Source: Pseudonocardia petroleophila
GTDB taxonomy: Bacteria > Actinomycetota > Actinomycetes > Mycobacteriales > Pseudonocardiaceae
Assembly (NCBI RefSeq): GCF_014235185.1
Contig: NZ_CP060131.1
Coordinates: 4,843,501-4,907,500, forward strand
DNA: 64,000 nt
Direction: 5' to 3'
The notes below the pieces were generated by a model that was not told the DNA's origin, did not search any database, and worked only from the letters and a program-made list of their open reading frames with translations. Both the position numbers and the translations under genes were made by a program. Each line of letters opens with the position of its first letter. Position 1 is the stretch's first letter. Shown here one piece after another: positions 34,662 through 42,009 of this stretch.

Positions 34662-35240
34662 TCAGGAGATGGCGCGGCGGGCGCGGCGGCGGGACAGCTC
34701 GTCCTCGGGCGTCTCGTCGACGCTGCCGCCGTCGGCGCGCTCGACCGGGAAGTCCTTGATGGAGCCGCTGATCTCGCGCATCGCGCCGGAGACGGCGATG
34801 CCGAAGACGCCCTGGCCGCCCTGCAGCAGGTCGACGACCTCCTCCGGCGAGCTGCACTCGTACACCGTGGTGCCGTCGGAGAACAGCGTGATGCCGGCGA
34901 GGTCCCGTATCCCGCGGCGGCGCAGGTGCTCCACCGCCACGCGGATGTTCTGCAGCGACACCCCCGCGTCGAGCAGGCGCTTGACCACCTTGAGGACCAG
35001 CACGTCCTTGAACGAGTACAGGCGCTGCGATCCCGAGCCGGCCGCGCCCCGTATCGAGGGCATGACCAGGCCGGTGCGCGCCCAGTAGTCGAGCTGGCGG
35101 TAGGTGATGCCGACGACCTGGCACGCGGTGGGCCCGCGGAAGCCGACGAGCTGGTCCGGCATCCCGTCGAGCCCGGCACCCAGGAGTGGGTCGGGGAAGA
35201 GCTCACCCTGCTCGGGCTTACCCGACGGCGGGTTGTCCAC
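34662..35240 (-). CDS. MerR family regulator, Rv1830-like
   Basis: A 192-residue protein with an N-terminal MerR winged helix: YRGPT-like FRGPTACQVVGITYRQLDYW, ARTGLVMPSIRGAAGSGSQR and LYSFKDVLVLKVVKRLLDAG. The C-terminal part contains RGIRDLAGITLFSDGTTVYE and LLQGGQGVFGIAVSGAMREI. There is no cysteine cluster, so it is not a metal sensor. It matches the MerR-type gene (Rv1830-like) that follows the bifunctional nuclease in mycobacteria. GTG start. A TTGACC-N17-TACGGT promoter lies 51 bases upstream, so it is transcribed at least partly by itself. Confidence 0.88.
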   Translation of the reverse strand: MDNPPSGKPEQGELFPDPLLGAGLDGMPDQLVGFRGPTACQVVGITYRQLDYWARTGLVMPSIRGAAGSGSQRLYSFKDVLVLKVVKRLLDAGVSLQNIRVAVEHLRRRGIRDLAGITLFSDGTTVYECSSPEEVVDLLQGGQGVFGIAVSGAMREISGSIKDFPVERADGGSVDETPEDELSRRRARRAIS

Positions 35241-35290
35241 CGAACTCCCTCCCGCCGAGGTCCCGCGATCGGGACCCGCTGTCGGAGCTG

Positions 35291-35319
35291 ACCGTAAGCG
35301 GGTCGACGCTCCCGGTCAA
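35291..35319 (-). promoter_or_regulatory. predicted promoter of the MerR gene
   Basis: On the minus strand TTGACC (35319-35314) and TACGGT (35296-35291) are separated by 17 bases, close to the primary-sigma consensus. They lie about 50 bases before the GTG start. No other candidate is seen in this 148-base gap. Confidence 0.45.
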
Positions 35320-35388
35320 CGCGGCGCGCCGGGTGGCGTCACCCGATGACGGGCGCGTCGCGCCCGGTGGTGCGCCGGTTCGACCCGT

Positions 35389-35862
35389 TCAGGGCTGGGC
35401 GCCGCGGAAGTCCTCCGGCGAGATGGAGTCGAGGAACTCGCGGAACTTCTCGACCTCGTCCTCCTGCTCGTCGGGGATCACGAGGCCCGCCTCGGCGAGC
35501 ACGCTCTCCTCGGCGTGGATCGGGACCCCGATCCGCAGGGCCAGCGCCACCGAGTCGCTCGGCCGCGCCGACACCGTGATGCCGCCGTCGAAGATCAGCT
35601 CGGCGTAGAAGGTGCCCTCCTGCAGATCGGTGATCCGCACCTGCTCGAGGCGACGCCCGAGCGAGGAGATCACGTCCTTGAGGAGATCGTGGGTCAACGG
35701 CCGGGCCGGCTTGACCCCCTGCTGCTCCAGGGCGATCGCCGTGGCCTCCACCGACCCGATCCAGATCGGCAGGTAGCGGTCACCGCTGGTCTCCCGCAAC
35801 AGGAGGATGGGCTGGTTCGCGGGGAGTTCAACTCGGACTCCCACGACGCGCATCTCACTCAT
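35389..35862 (-). CDS. bifunctional nuclease (DNase/RNase) family protein
   Basis: A 157-residue protein of the bifunctional nuclease family (BFN domain, Rv1829-like). The blocks RVVGVRVELPANQPILLLRE, YLPIWIGSVEATAIALEQQG, RPLTHDLLKDVI, ITDLQEGTFYAELIFDGG and SARPSDSVALALRIGVPI are highly conserved. Structures of homologues show a small alpha/beta nuclease with broad DNase and RNase activity. The C-terminal EDEVEKFREFLDSISPEDF is typical for actinobacterial members. ATG 35862; it is flanked by GarA and the MerR gene, as in mycobacteria, except that one MerR gene is missing between it and garA. Confidence 0.92.
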   Translation of the reverse strand: MSEMRVVGVRVELPANQPILLLRETSGDRYLPIWIGSVEATAIALEQQGVKPARPLTHDLLKDVISSLGRRLEQVRITDLQEGTFYAELIFDGGITVSARPSDSVALALRIGVPIHAEESVLAEAGLVIPDEQEDEVEKFREFLDSISPEDFRGAQP

Positions 35863-36007
35863 GCGCTCTCCTCCTCCTGGGTCGTGCTCCGGTGCCGAGG
35901 CCGCTGGATCCTGCGATCGGGCCGCCCCGTGTCCGACGGTGTCGACGCTACACGGGCGACCCCGCCCGCGCCCGACTCCGGACGGGCGGCGGGCCGCGTC
36001 GTGCGCG

Positions 36008-36457
36008 TCACTCGGTGCCGGGCTCCTGCGGTCCGGTGAGGAAGACGAGGCGGAACTTCCCGATCTGGACCTCGTCGCCGTTCGCGAGCACCGCGGTGTC
36101 GACCGGCTCGCGGTTGACGTAGGTGCCGTTCAGGCTGCCGACGTCGACGACGACGAACTCGCCCGAGTCGCGGCGGAACTCCGCGTGGCGACGCGAGACG
36201 GTGACGTCGTCGAGGAAGATGTCGCTGTCCGGGTGCCGTCCCGCGCTCGTGGAGACGCGGTCGAGCAGGAACCGGGAGCCGGCGTTCGGGCCGCGCTTGA
36301 CCACCAGGAGGGCGGCCCCAGCGGGAAGCGCGTCGACGCCGGAGATCGGCTGGTCCTGAGCGGGCGGCTCGGCGTCGGCGAGGAAGTCGGCCCGGAAGAC
36401 CGACGTCATCTCGGGGGCGCGCTCCGGCGGTACGCCTGGCCCGTCGTTCGTGGTCAC
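36008..36457 (-). CDS. garA: FHA domain metabolic regulator GarA
   Basis: A 149-residue homologue of mycobacterial GarA and corynebacterial OdhI. The FHA domain spans about 48-141, with Arg74, Ser88, His91 and Asn110 in GRHPDSDIF, TVSRRH and GSLNGTYVNR. Unphosphorylated GarA inhibits 2-oxoglutarate dehydrogenase and activates glutamate synthase, and kinases PknB and PknG switch it off at two adjacent N-terminal threonines. Here the motif is EMTSVFRADF: Met17 replaces the first threonine (PknG site, Thr21 in M. tuberculosis), and only Thr18 (PknB site, Thr22) remains. GTG start with AGGAGG upstream. Confidence 0.93.
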   Translation of the reverse strand: MTTNDGPGVPPERAPEMTSVFRADFLADAEPPAQDQPISGVDALPAGAALLVVKRGPNAGSRFLLDRVSTSAGRHPDSDIFLDDVTVSRRHAEFRRDSGEFVVVDVGSLNGTYVNREPVDTAVLANGDEVQIGKFRLVFLTGPQEPGTE

Positions 36458-36535
36458 CTCGGGGTCTCCTCCTGCGGTGGTGGGGCGGTGGATCGGTCGG
36501 GGGGAACCTACCGTGCCTCGCGGGCACGGCCGGGG

Positions 36536-36913
36536 TCAGGCGCCCGTCAGCTCGGCGTAGGCCGCGGCGTCGAGCAGGGCGTCCAGGCCGCCGTCGGTCA
36601 CCCGGAGGTCGATCATCCAGCCGGCCTCGTACGGGCCGGAGTTGACGAGCTCGGGGCTGTCGGCGAGCGCCTCGTTGACGGCGACGACCTCGCCGGTCAG
36701 CGGGGAGTAGATGTCGGAGACGGACTTGGTCGACTCGACCTCGCCGACCGAGGCGCCGGCGGCCACGGAGGCGCCGACGTCGGGCAGCTGGACGAAGACG
36801 ACGTCACCGAGCTGGTTCTGGGCGTGGTCGGTGATACCGATGCGGACGACGCCGTCGCCCAGCTCCCGCACCCACTCGTGCGCCTCGGTGTACCGGAGAT
36901 CGTCGGGAATCAC
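36536..36913 (-). CDS. gcvH: glycine cleavage system H protein
   Basis: A 125-residue lipoyl carrier. It starts IPDDLRYTEAHEWVR, continues ITDHAQNQLGDVVFVQLPDV, and carries the lipoylated lysine (Lys63) in EVESTKSVSDIYSP. It ends with the usual SGPYEAGWMIDLRV. It shuttles the aminomethyl group between GcvP, GcvT and GcvL. GTG 36913 gives the family length. It is the first gene of the gcvH-garA block, nine bases after the pgsA stop on the same strand, so it may be cotranscribed with pgsA. Confidence 0.95.
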   Translation of the reverse strand: MIPDDLRYTEAHEWVRELGDGVVRIGITDHAQNQLGDVVFVQLPDVGASVAAGASVGEVESTKSVSDIYSPLTGEVVAVNEALADSPELVNSGPYEAGWMIDLRVTDGGLDALLDAAAYAELTGA

Positions 36914-36922
36914 GCCGGGAGC

Positions 36923-37558
36923 TTAGTCGGGGGACGGAAGGGCCGACGGAGGAGGCCCGGGGTGGGCAGGGCCGGTACGCATCGCCAGCACGAACTGGGT
37001 CAGGTACAGCACCCCGGACCACAGGTACAGCGCCGTGCCCCAGGCGGCGAACGCGAGCCCCAACGGGAGGGCGATCGCCGCCCACACCCCGTCGGCCTGG
37101 CCCAGCAGCAGCAGCGGGAACGCGTAGAGCAGCAGGAACGTGGCCGCCTTGCCCAGGTAGGTGACGACGAACGGCCCGTAGCCCCGCCCGCGCAGCACCA
37201 GCACGCAGCAGGCGAGCACCACGTCGCGCGCGACGAGCAGCACCACCACCCACCACGGGACGACCTCGCGGATCCCCAGCGCCACGAGCGCGGCGAGGAT
37301 GTAGAGGCGGTCGACGGCCGGGTCGAGCAGGGCCCCGAGCCGGGAGTACTGGCCGAGCAGCCGCGCCAGCTTGCCGTCGAGCCAGTCGGTGAAGCCGCCG
37401 ACGGCCAGCACCAGCACCGCCCAGCCGTCGCCCCAGCCCGGCGCGCCGTCGGCTCCCGGGGACAGCAGCAGCCACAGGAACAGCGGCACCCCGGCCAGGC
37501 GCAGCACGCTGAGCAGGTTGGGGATCGTCAGGACCCGGTCCTCGGGCGGGGCTGCCAC
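36923..37558 (-). CDS. pgsA: CDP-alcohol phosphatidyltransferase (PgsA-like)
   Basis: A 211-residue integral membrane enzyme with about six helices. The CDP-alcohol signature DWLDGKLARLLGQYSRLGAL followed by LDPAVDR shows D-x2-DG-x2-AR-x8-G-x3-D-x3-D without changes. TIPNLLSVLRLAGVPLFLWL at the start is typical of PgsA, which joins CDP-diacylglycerol with glycerol 3-phosphate; cardiolipin synthases share the fold, so the acceptor is not certain. The mycobacterial locus also has a PgsA2-like gene upstream of gcvH. GTG 37558 is divergent from the OsmC gene. Confidence 0.85.
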   Translation of the reverse strand: MAAPPEDRVLTIPNLLSVLRLAGVPLFLWLLLSPGADGAPGWGDGWAVLVLAVGGFTDWLDGKLARLLGQYSRLGALLDPAVDRLYILAALVALGIREVVPWWVVVLLVARDVVLACCVLVLRGRGYGPFVVTYLGKAATFLLLYAFPLLLLGQADGVWAAIALPLGLAFAAWGTALYLWSGVLYLTQFVLAMRTGPAHPGPPPSALPSPD

Positions 37559-37615
37559 GGCAGCAGGGTAGGACCGGACCGTGCGCGACGGCGAACCGTT
37601 GTGCACGATGTGCCC

Positions 37616-38122
37616 ATGGACACCGCCGCCCTGAAGGCCATGCAGGCTCCGCTCAAGGCCCAGTACACCGAGGACCCCGGCACCGCGCTGGTCACGTTGA
37701 AGGCCGACGGCGAGCTCGACGGCTCCGGCATCGCCTGCAAGGTCCGCACCGCCACCGCCCTGTCGGAGGCGGGCCTGCACCCCGCCACCGGCGGTGACGG
37801 CACCCAGCTCTGCTCCGGCGACATGCTCCTCGAGGCGCTCGTCGCGTGCGCCGGGGTCACGCTCCGCGCCGTCGCGACCGCCCTGGACCTGCAGGTCTCC
37901 GGCACCGTGCACGCCGAGGGCGACCTCGACTTCCGCGGCACGCTCGGCGTCGCGAAGGACGCCCCGGTCGGCTTCCGGGACATCCGGCTGAGCTTCGCGC
38001 TCGACACCACCGCCGACGCCGACCAGATCGCCACCCTGATGAAGCTGACCGAGCGCTACTGCGTGGTGCTGCAGACCATCGTGTCCTCGCCGAACACCGA
38101 CGTGACGGTGACGACTGCGTGA
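37616..38122 (+). CDS. OsmC family protein
   Basis: A 168-residue OsmC-fold protein with the two redox cysteines in GDGTQLCSGDMLLEALVACA and a later LTERYCVVLQTI. OsmC/Ohr proteins reduce organic hydroperoxides with dihydrolipoyl or thiol donors. The early positions of the cysteines differ from canonical OsmC, so substrate specificity is open. ATG 37616 is the only start that fits after the divergent pgsA gene. The stop overlaps the next gene (GTGA), which suggests translational coupling. Confidence 0.85.
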   Translation: MDTAALKAMQAPLKAQYTEDPGTALVTLKADGELDGSGIACKVRTATALSEAGLHPATGGDGTQLCSGDMLLEALVACAGVTLRAVATALDLQVSGTVHAEGDLDFRGTLGVAKDAPVGFRDIRLSFALDTTADADQIATLMKLTERYCVVLQTIVSSPNTDVTVTTA

Positions 38123-39663
38123 ACGGTGCCGGTTCGCTGCTGCGCACCCTGACCGGCGCGGGCGTCGACGTCTGCTTCGCCAACCCCGGCACGTCGGAGA
38201 TGCACTTCGTCGCGGCCCTGGACGGGGTCCCGGAGATGCGGGCGGTGCTCGCGCTGTTCGAGGGCGTCGCCACCGGCGCCGCGGACGGCTACGCCCGCAT
38301 GTCCGGCCGCCCCGCCGCGGTGCTGCTGCACCTGGGGCCCGGGCTGGGCAACGGGCTGGCGAACCTGCACAACGCCCGCCGCGCCGGCACGCCGGTGGTG
38401 GCGGTCGTGGGCGACCACGCGCTGTCCCACGCCCCGCTCGACGCGCCGCTGCAGTCCGACATCGCCGCGGTCGCCGGCAGCGTGTCGGGCTGGGTGCGGC
38501 ACAGCGGCTCCGCCGCCGAGGTGGGGGCCGACGCGGCCGACGCGGTCGCCGCCGCGCTGCGCGGACAGGTCGCCACGCTCGTGCTGCCCGCCGACGTCAG
38601 CTGGGGCGACGGCGGGCGGGTCGCGCCGCCGTCGGCCGTCCCGGCCCGGCCGGTCGCCGATCCGGAGGCCCTGCGGGCGGCCGCCGACGCGCTCGCCTCG
38701 CGCGAGCCCGCCGTCCTGCTGATCGGCGGCGACGCGCTGCGCGCCGACGGGCTCGCCGCGGCGAACCGGATCGCCGCGGCCACCGGTGCCCGGCTGCTCG
38801 CCGAGACCTTCCCGGCCCGCCTCGAACGCGGGGCGGGCGTCGCGCCGGTGGGACGGCTCGCCTACCTCGGCGACGCCGCGCGCCACCAGATCGGGGCGGC
38901 CCGGCACCTGGTGCTCGTCGGCACCCGCTCCCCCGTCACGTTCTTCGGCTACCCGGGCAAGGACGGCGACCTGGTGCCCGACGGCTGCGCCGTGCACCCC
39001 GTCGTCGACGGGGCGGGTGCGGCCGCCGCCGCGCTGGAGGAGCTGGCCGACCTCCTCGCGCCCGGCACCACCGCCGCGACGGCCCCGGCCGCCCGGCCGG
39101 AGCTGCCCACCGGGGAGCTCACGGCGGCCTCGGCGGCCGCGGTCGTCGGCGCGCTGCTGCCGGAGGGCGCGGTCGTCGTCGACGAGGCCATCACCTCCGG
39201 CGCCGGACTGCCCGCCGCCACCGCGGGCGCGCCGCGCCACGACTGGCTCACCCTCACCGGCGGCGCCATCGGCTACGGCCTGCCCGCCGCCACCGGCGCG
39301 GCGGTCGCGTGCCCCGACCGCCCGGTCTGGTGCCTGCAGGCCGACGGCAGCGCGATGTACACGATCTCGGCGCTGTGGACCCACGCCCGTGAGGGCCTCG
39401 ACGTGACGACGGTGATCTACCACAACAGCGCCTACGCCATCCTGCGCGCGGAGCTCGCGCAGGTCGGCGCCACCGGCGGGCCGGCGACCGAGGGCCTGCT
39501 CGGGCTGGACCGCCCGGAGCTCGACTTCACCGCCCTCGCCCGCGGCACGGGCGTCCCCGCGGAGCGCGTCACCACCGCCGAGGGGCTGGCCGCCGCGCTG
39601 CGCCGGGCGGCGGCCGAGCCGGGACCGCACCTGATCGAGGCGATGGTGCCGTCGCCGGTCTGA
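38119..39663 (+). CDS. thiamine diphosphate enzyme, acetolactate synthase-like
   Basis: A 514-residue ThDP-dependent enzyme with three domains: Pyr (CFANPGTSEMHFVAALDGVP with the catalytic Glu in LFEGVATGAADGYARM), a central domain and PP (LQADGSAMYTISALWTHARE to IYHNSAY, the GDG-N motif as ADGS...N). It groups with acetolactate-synthase-like and benzoylformate-decarboxylase-like proteins of unproven substrate. No small subunit or ilvC is nearby, so a catabolic role is more likely than branched-chain amino acid synthesis. GTG start overlaps the OsmC stop. Confidence 0.85.
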   Translation: MNGAGSLLRTLTGAGVDVCFANPGTSEMHFVAALDGVPEMRAVLALFEGVATGAADGYARMSGRPAAVLLHLGPGLGNGLANLHNARRAGTPVVAVVGDHALSHAPLDAPLQSDIAAVAGSVSGWVRHSGSAAEVGADAADAVAAALRGQVATLVLPADVSWGDGGRVAPPSAVPARPVADPEALRAAADALASREPAVLLIGGDALRADGLAAANRIAAATGARLLAETFPARLERGAGVAPVGRLAYLGDAARHQIGAARHLVLVGTRSPVTFFGYPGKDGDLVPDGCAVHPVVDGAGAAAAALEELADLLAPGTTAATAPAARPELPTGELTAASAAAVVGALLPEGAVVVDEAITSGAGLPAATAGAPRHDWLTLTGGAIGYGLPAATGAAVACPDRPVWCLQADGSAMYTISALWTHAREGLDVTTVIYHNSAYAILRAELAQVGATGGPATEGLLGLDRPELDFTALARGTGVPAERVTTAEGLAAALRRAAAEPGPHLIEAMVPSPV

Positions 39664-39758
39664 CCCGGAGCACGGCCACTAGGCCGATCGGCCCTGCCCA
39701 GGTCGCGAGGGGTGTCACGCCCGCCGCACCTCCGCCGCCGCTCGTCGCGGACGGCGGG

Positions 39759-39780
39759 CCGGTCACCGCTCGGTGACCGG
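39759..39780. promoter_or_regulatory. 22-bp dyad CCGGTCACCG-CT-CGGTGACCGG
   Basis: Ten-base arms pair perfectly around CT in the 253-base gap between the ThDP enzyme and the MEDS-STAS gene. The two-base loop makes an RNA hairpin less likely than a protein-binding DNA site, though it could also end the upstream transcript. Confidence 0.45.
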
Positions 39781-39826
39781 CCCACCCCGACGGGCGACCC
39801 CGCGGGCGGACGTACAGTGGTCGTCG

Positions 39827-39887
39827 CGTGACGCTGCGACGTGACGGCTGCAGCGGGACCGATGCACCGTGACCGCTGCGACGTGAT
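39827..39887 (+). repeat. direct repeats upstream of the MEDS-STAS gene
   Basis: GCTGCGACGTGA occurs at 39833-39844 and 39875-39886, exactly 42 bases apart (four helical turns). Within and around them CGTGAC occurs at 39827, 39840 and 39868, with CGTGAT at 39882. Same-face direct repeats of this kind are how SARP regulators bind, and a SARP-like gene lies 2.1 kb downstream. Use as a binding site is inference. Confidence 0.45.
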
Positions 39888-39916
39888 GCCCGTACCCGCG
39901 ATCCCCCGGGGGACCG

Positions 39917-40900
39917 ATGACCGTGCTCGAGGACGTGCCGCCCGTGGCGCACGCCTGCGCGGTCCCGGTCGGCGACGAGCAGCTCTGGGAGATGACCGCC
40001 GGCTACCTCGCCGAGGGCATCGCGGCCGGGGAGCGCGTCCTCTACTTCGACGACGGGCGCTCCGGGTCCCTGCTGCAGCGCCTCGAGGACGACCGCGTCG
40101 CCTACCGCTCCGCGATGCGCACCGGCCAGTTCGCGATCGTCCCCTCCTCCGTCACCCGCGCGCTGCTGTCCTCCAGCGCGGGCGAGCTGATCGCCGCGGT
40201 CGACGCCGTCGTCACCGAGTCGCTCGAGCAGGGCTACGGGTCGGTGCGGCTGATGGGCGACGGCAGCCACGGGCTGGCGCACGACGGCGGCGCGATGATG
40301 ATCGACTACGAGTCCCGGCTCGACACGGTGCTCGGCCCGCGCCCCGGCAAGATGCTGTGCGCCTACGACCGCGGCCGCTACCCCGAGGACGTGCTGCACA
40401 AGCTCCGCGAGGTGCACCGCCACGAGGTCGTCGCCCCGTCGATCTACGACGACAGCCTGCTGCGGATCACCGGACCGGCCCCGTCGACGGTGCGCGTCGC
40501 GGGCGAGATCGACCACAGCAACCGGCCCCGGATCCGGCGCGTGCTCGACGCCGCGCTCGACGAGGCGCTGCGGTCGCACTCGTCGTCGTCGGAGATCACC
40601 CTGGACCTGTCGTCGCTGCGCTTCCTCGACGTGGCCGGTGCGGTGAGCCTCGTGCACGCGGCCGAGGAGTTCCCGAGCACGCACACGCTCGTGCTGACCG
40701 GCGCCCGTCCGGGGGTCCAGCGGCTGCTCGACCGGTGCGGCGCGCCGTTCGCCCGGCAGCTGCGGGTGGAGCCCCGCACCCCGGTCGACCCGTGGGTCCC
40801 GCCCGTCGCCGGTGAGGCCGGCGCCGCATCCGGCGACGCCGCTTCCGACGACGCCGCTTCCGACGTCACCGGCCCCGACGACGCCGCGGCCGCGTCGTGA
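39917..40900 (+). CDS. MEDS sensory domain fused to a STAS domain
   Basis: A 327-residue protein. The N-terminal MEDS (DcmR-like) domain, about 10-180, shows HACAVPVGDEQLWEMTAGYL, then AEGIAAGERVLYFDDGR and a late LCAYDRGRYPEDVLHKL. The C-terminal STAS domain, about 195-285, has VRVAGEIDHSNRPRIRRVL and ITLDLSSLRFLDVAGAVSLV. In anti-anti-sigma factors the residue after the Asp of FLD is Ser or Thr and is phosphorylated; here it is Val (LDVAG). The tail is a low-complexity Ala/Asp/Ser stretch. It overlaps the next gene by GTGA, so antagonist and ATPase should be made in fixed ratio. Confidence 0.85.
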   Translation: MTVLEDVPPVAHACAVPVGDEQLWEMTAGYLAEGIAAGERVLYFDDGRSGSLLQRLEDDRVAYRSAMRTGQFAIVPSSVTRALLSSSAGELIAAVDAVVTESLEQGYGSVRLMGDGSHGLAHDGGAMMIDYESRLDTVLGPRPGKMLCAYDRGRYPEDVLHKLREVHRHEVVAPSIYDDSLLRITGPAPSTVRVAGEIDHSNRPRIRRVLDAALDEALRSHSSSSEITLDLSSLRFLDVAGAVSLVHAAEEFPSTHTLVLTGARPGVQRLLDRCGAPFARQLRVEPRTPVDPWVPPVAGEAGAASGDAASDDAASDVTGPDDAAAAS

Positions 40901-41844
40901 GGATCACCGGGACGCCGGCGGGCACGGCGGCCCGCCTGGAGCACGCGGTCGGCTACCACGCCTCGCGCACCCACCTGCTCGGCCAGCTGGCGCCGCTGGC
41001 GCTCGCCGCGGCCGACCGCGGCGAGCCGGTCGCGCTCGCCGTCACCGGCGACACCGAGGCCGCGCTGCGCGCCGAGCTCGGCCCGGACGTCGCGCTGCAC
41101 GCGCTCGCCCCGCCCACCGACGCCGGCTCGGGCCAGACGGTGGCGCTGCAGCTGGGTCGCCAGCTGCGCGAGCTCACCCGCGGCGCGGGCCCGGTGACGC
41201 TGCTGTCGGAGCACCGGTCCGAACTGGACGGACCCGACGGCAGCTTCTGGACCGAGCTCGACGCCGCGGTCAACGTCGCGCTCTCCGAGCTGCCGGTCCG
41301 GATGACGTGCTTCTACCCGGAGATGCCGCTGCACCTGTGCGTGCTCGACGGCGCACGGGAGAACCACCCGCTCGTCCTCGTCGACGGGGAGCTCCGGCAC
41401 AACCCGCTGCACCGCCCGCCCCGCGACGTGCTCGCCGGGCACCCGGTGGCGCCGCCGCTGCTGCTCGGCGTCCCCGACCTCACCGTGGGCTTCCAGTCCT
41501 GGGAGCTGCAGGAGGTGCGCAGCGCGGTGCGCGGCATCGCGGGTGCGGCCGGGTTCACCGACGACCGCGTCGACGACGTCGTGCTCGCCGTCAACGAGGT
41601 CGCCACCAACGCGGTCGAGCACGGCGGGCCGCAGGCGGAGCTGCAGGTGTGGGCCACCGGCGGCGGGCTGGTCTGCGAGGTGCACGACGCGGGCGAGCTC
41701 ACCGACCCGCTGCCCGGCCTGACCTCGCCGCACCCCTCCGAGCCGCGCGGGCGCGGCCTGTGGATCGCGCGGCAGGTGTGTGACCTGCTGCACGTGTGGT
41801 CCGACGACCGCGGCACCCACGTCCGCGTCCGCGCCGCGCCGTGA
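40897..41844 (+). CDS. MEDS domain fused to a GHKL ATPase (RsbA-like anti-sigma kinase)
   Basis: A 315-residue protein with an N-terminal MEDS-like domain (about 10-175: HAVGYHASRTHLLGQLAPLA, MTCFYPEMPLHLCVLDGARE) and a C-terminal HATPase_c domain (about 190-315). The ATPase has the N box LAVNEVATNAVEHGG, G1 box EVHDAGELTDP and G2 box GRGLWIARQVCDLL. There is no HisKA dimerisation domain, so it is an RsbW/RsbA-like Ser/Thr kinase and not a histidine kinase. With the preceding MEDS-STAS protein it forms a matched pair. GTG start inside the upstream stop. Confidence 0.86.
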   Translation: MRITGTPAGTAARLEHAVGYHASRTHLLGQLAPLALAAADRGEPVALAVTGDTEAALRAELGPDVALHALAPPTDAGSGQTVALQLGRQLRELTRGAGPVTLLSEHRSELDGPDGSFWTELDAAVNVALSELPVRMTCFYPEMPLHLCVLDGARENHPLVLVDGELRHNPLHRPPRDVLAGHPVAPPLLLGVPDLTVGFQSWELQEVRSAVRGIAGAAGFTDDRVDDVVLAVNEVATNAVEHGGPQAELQVWATGGGLVCEVHDAGELTDPLPGLTSPHPSEPRGRGLWIARQVCDLLHVWSDDRGTHVRVRAAP

Positions 41845-41853
41845 GATACCCTG

Positions 41854-41900
41854 GTCACAGTCGTCACCCGTCCGGCCGCACGTGCGGCGGGAACTGTGAC
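41854..41900. promoter_or_regulatory. nested inverted repeats before the SARP-like gene
   Basis: Outer arms GTCACAGT (41854-41861) and ACTGTGAC (41893-41900) flank a perfect 14-bp palindrome GCCGCACGTGCGGC (41875-41888). The element starts ten bases after the MEDS-ATPase stop and 110 bases before the next gene. It may terminate the upstream operon, bind a regulator, or both. Confidence 0.5.
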
Positions 41901-42009
41901 GAAGCAGCCCCTTGGCAAGTGGGTGCGGTCGGAGAACACTTCTCTGCGGACTCGGCGCCATACGGTTGCAGACGGGTCATCATCGGCACCACCACAGACC
42001 GGGACAGCC

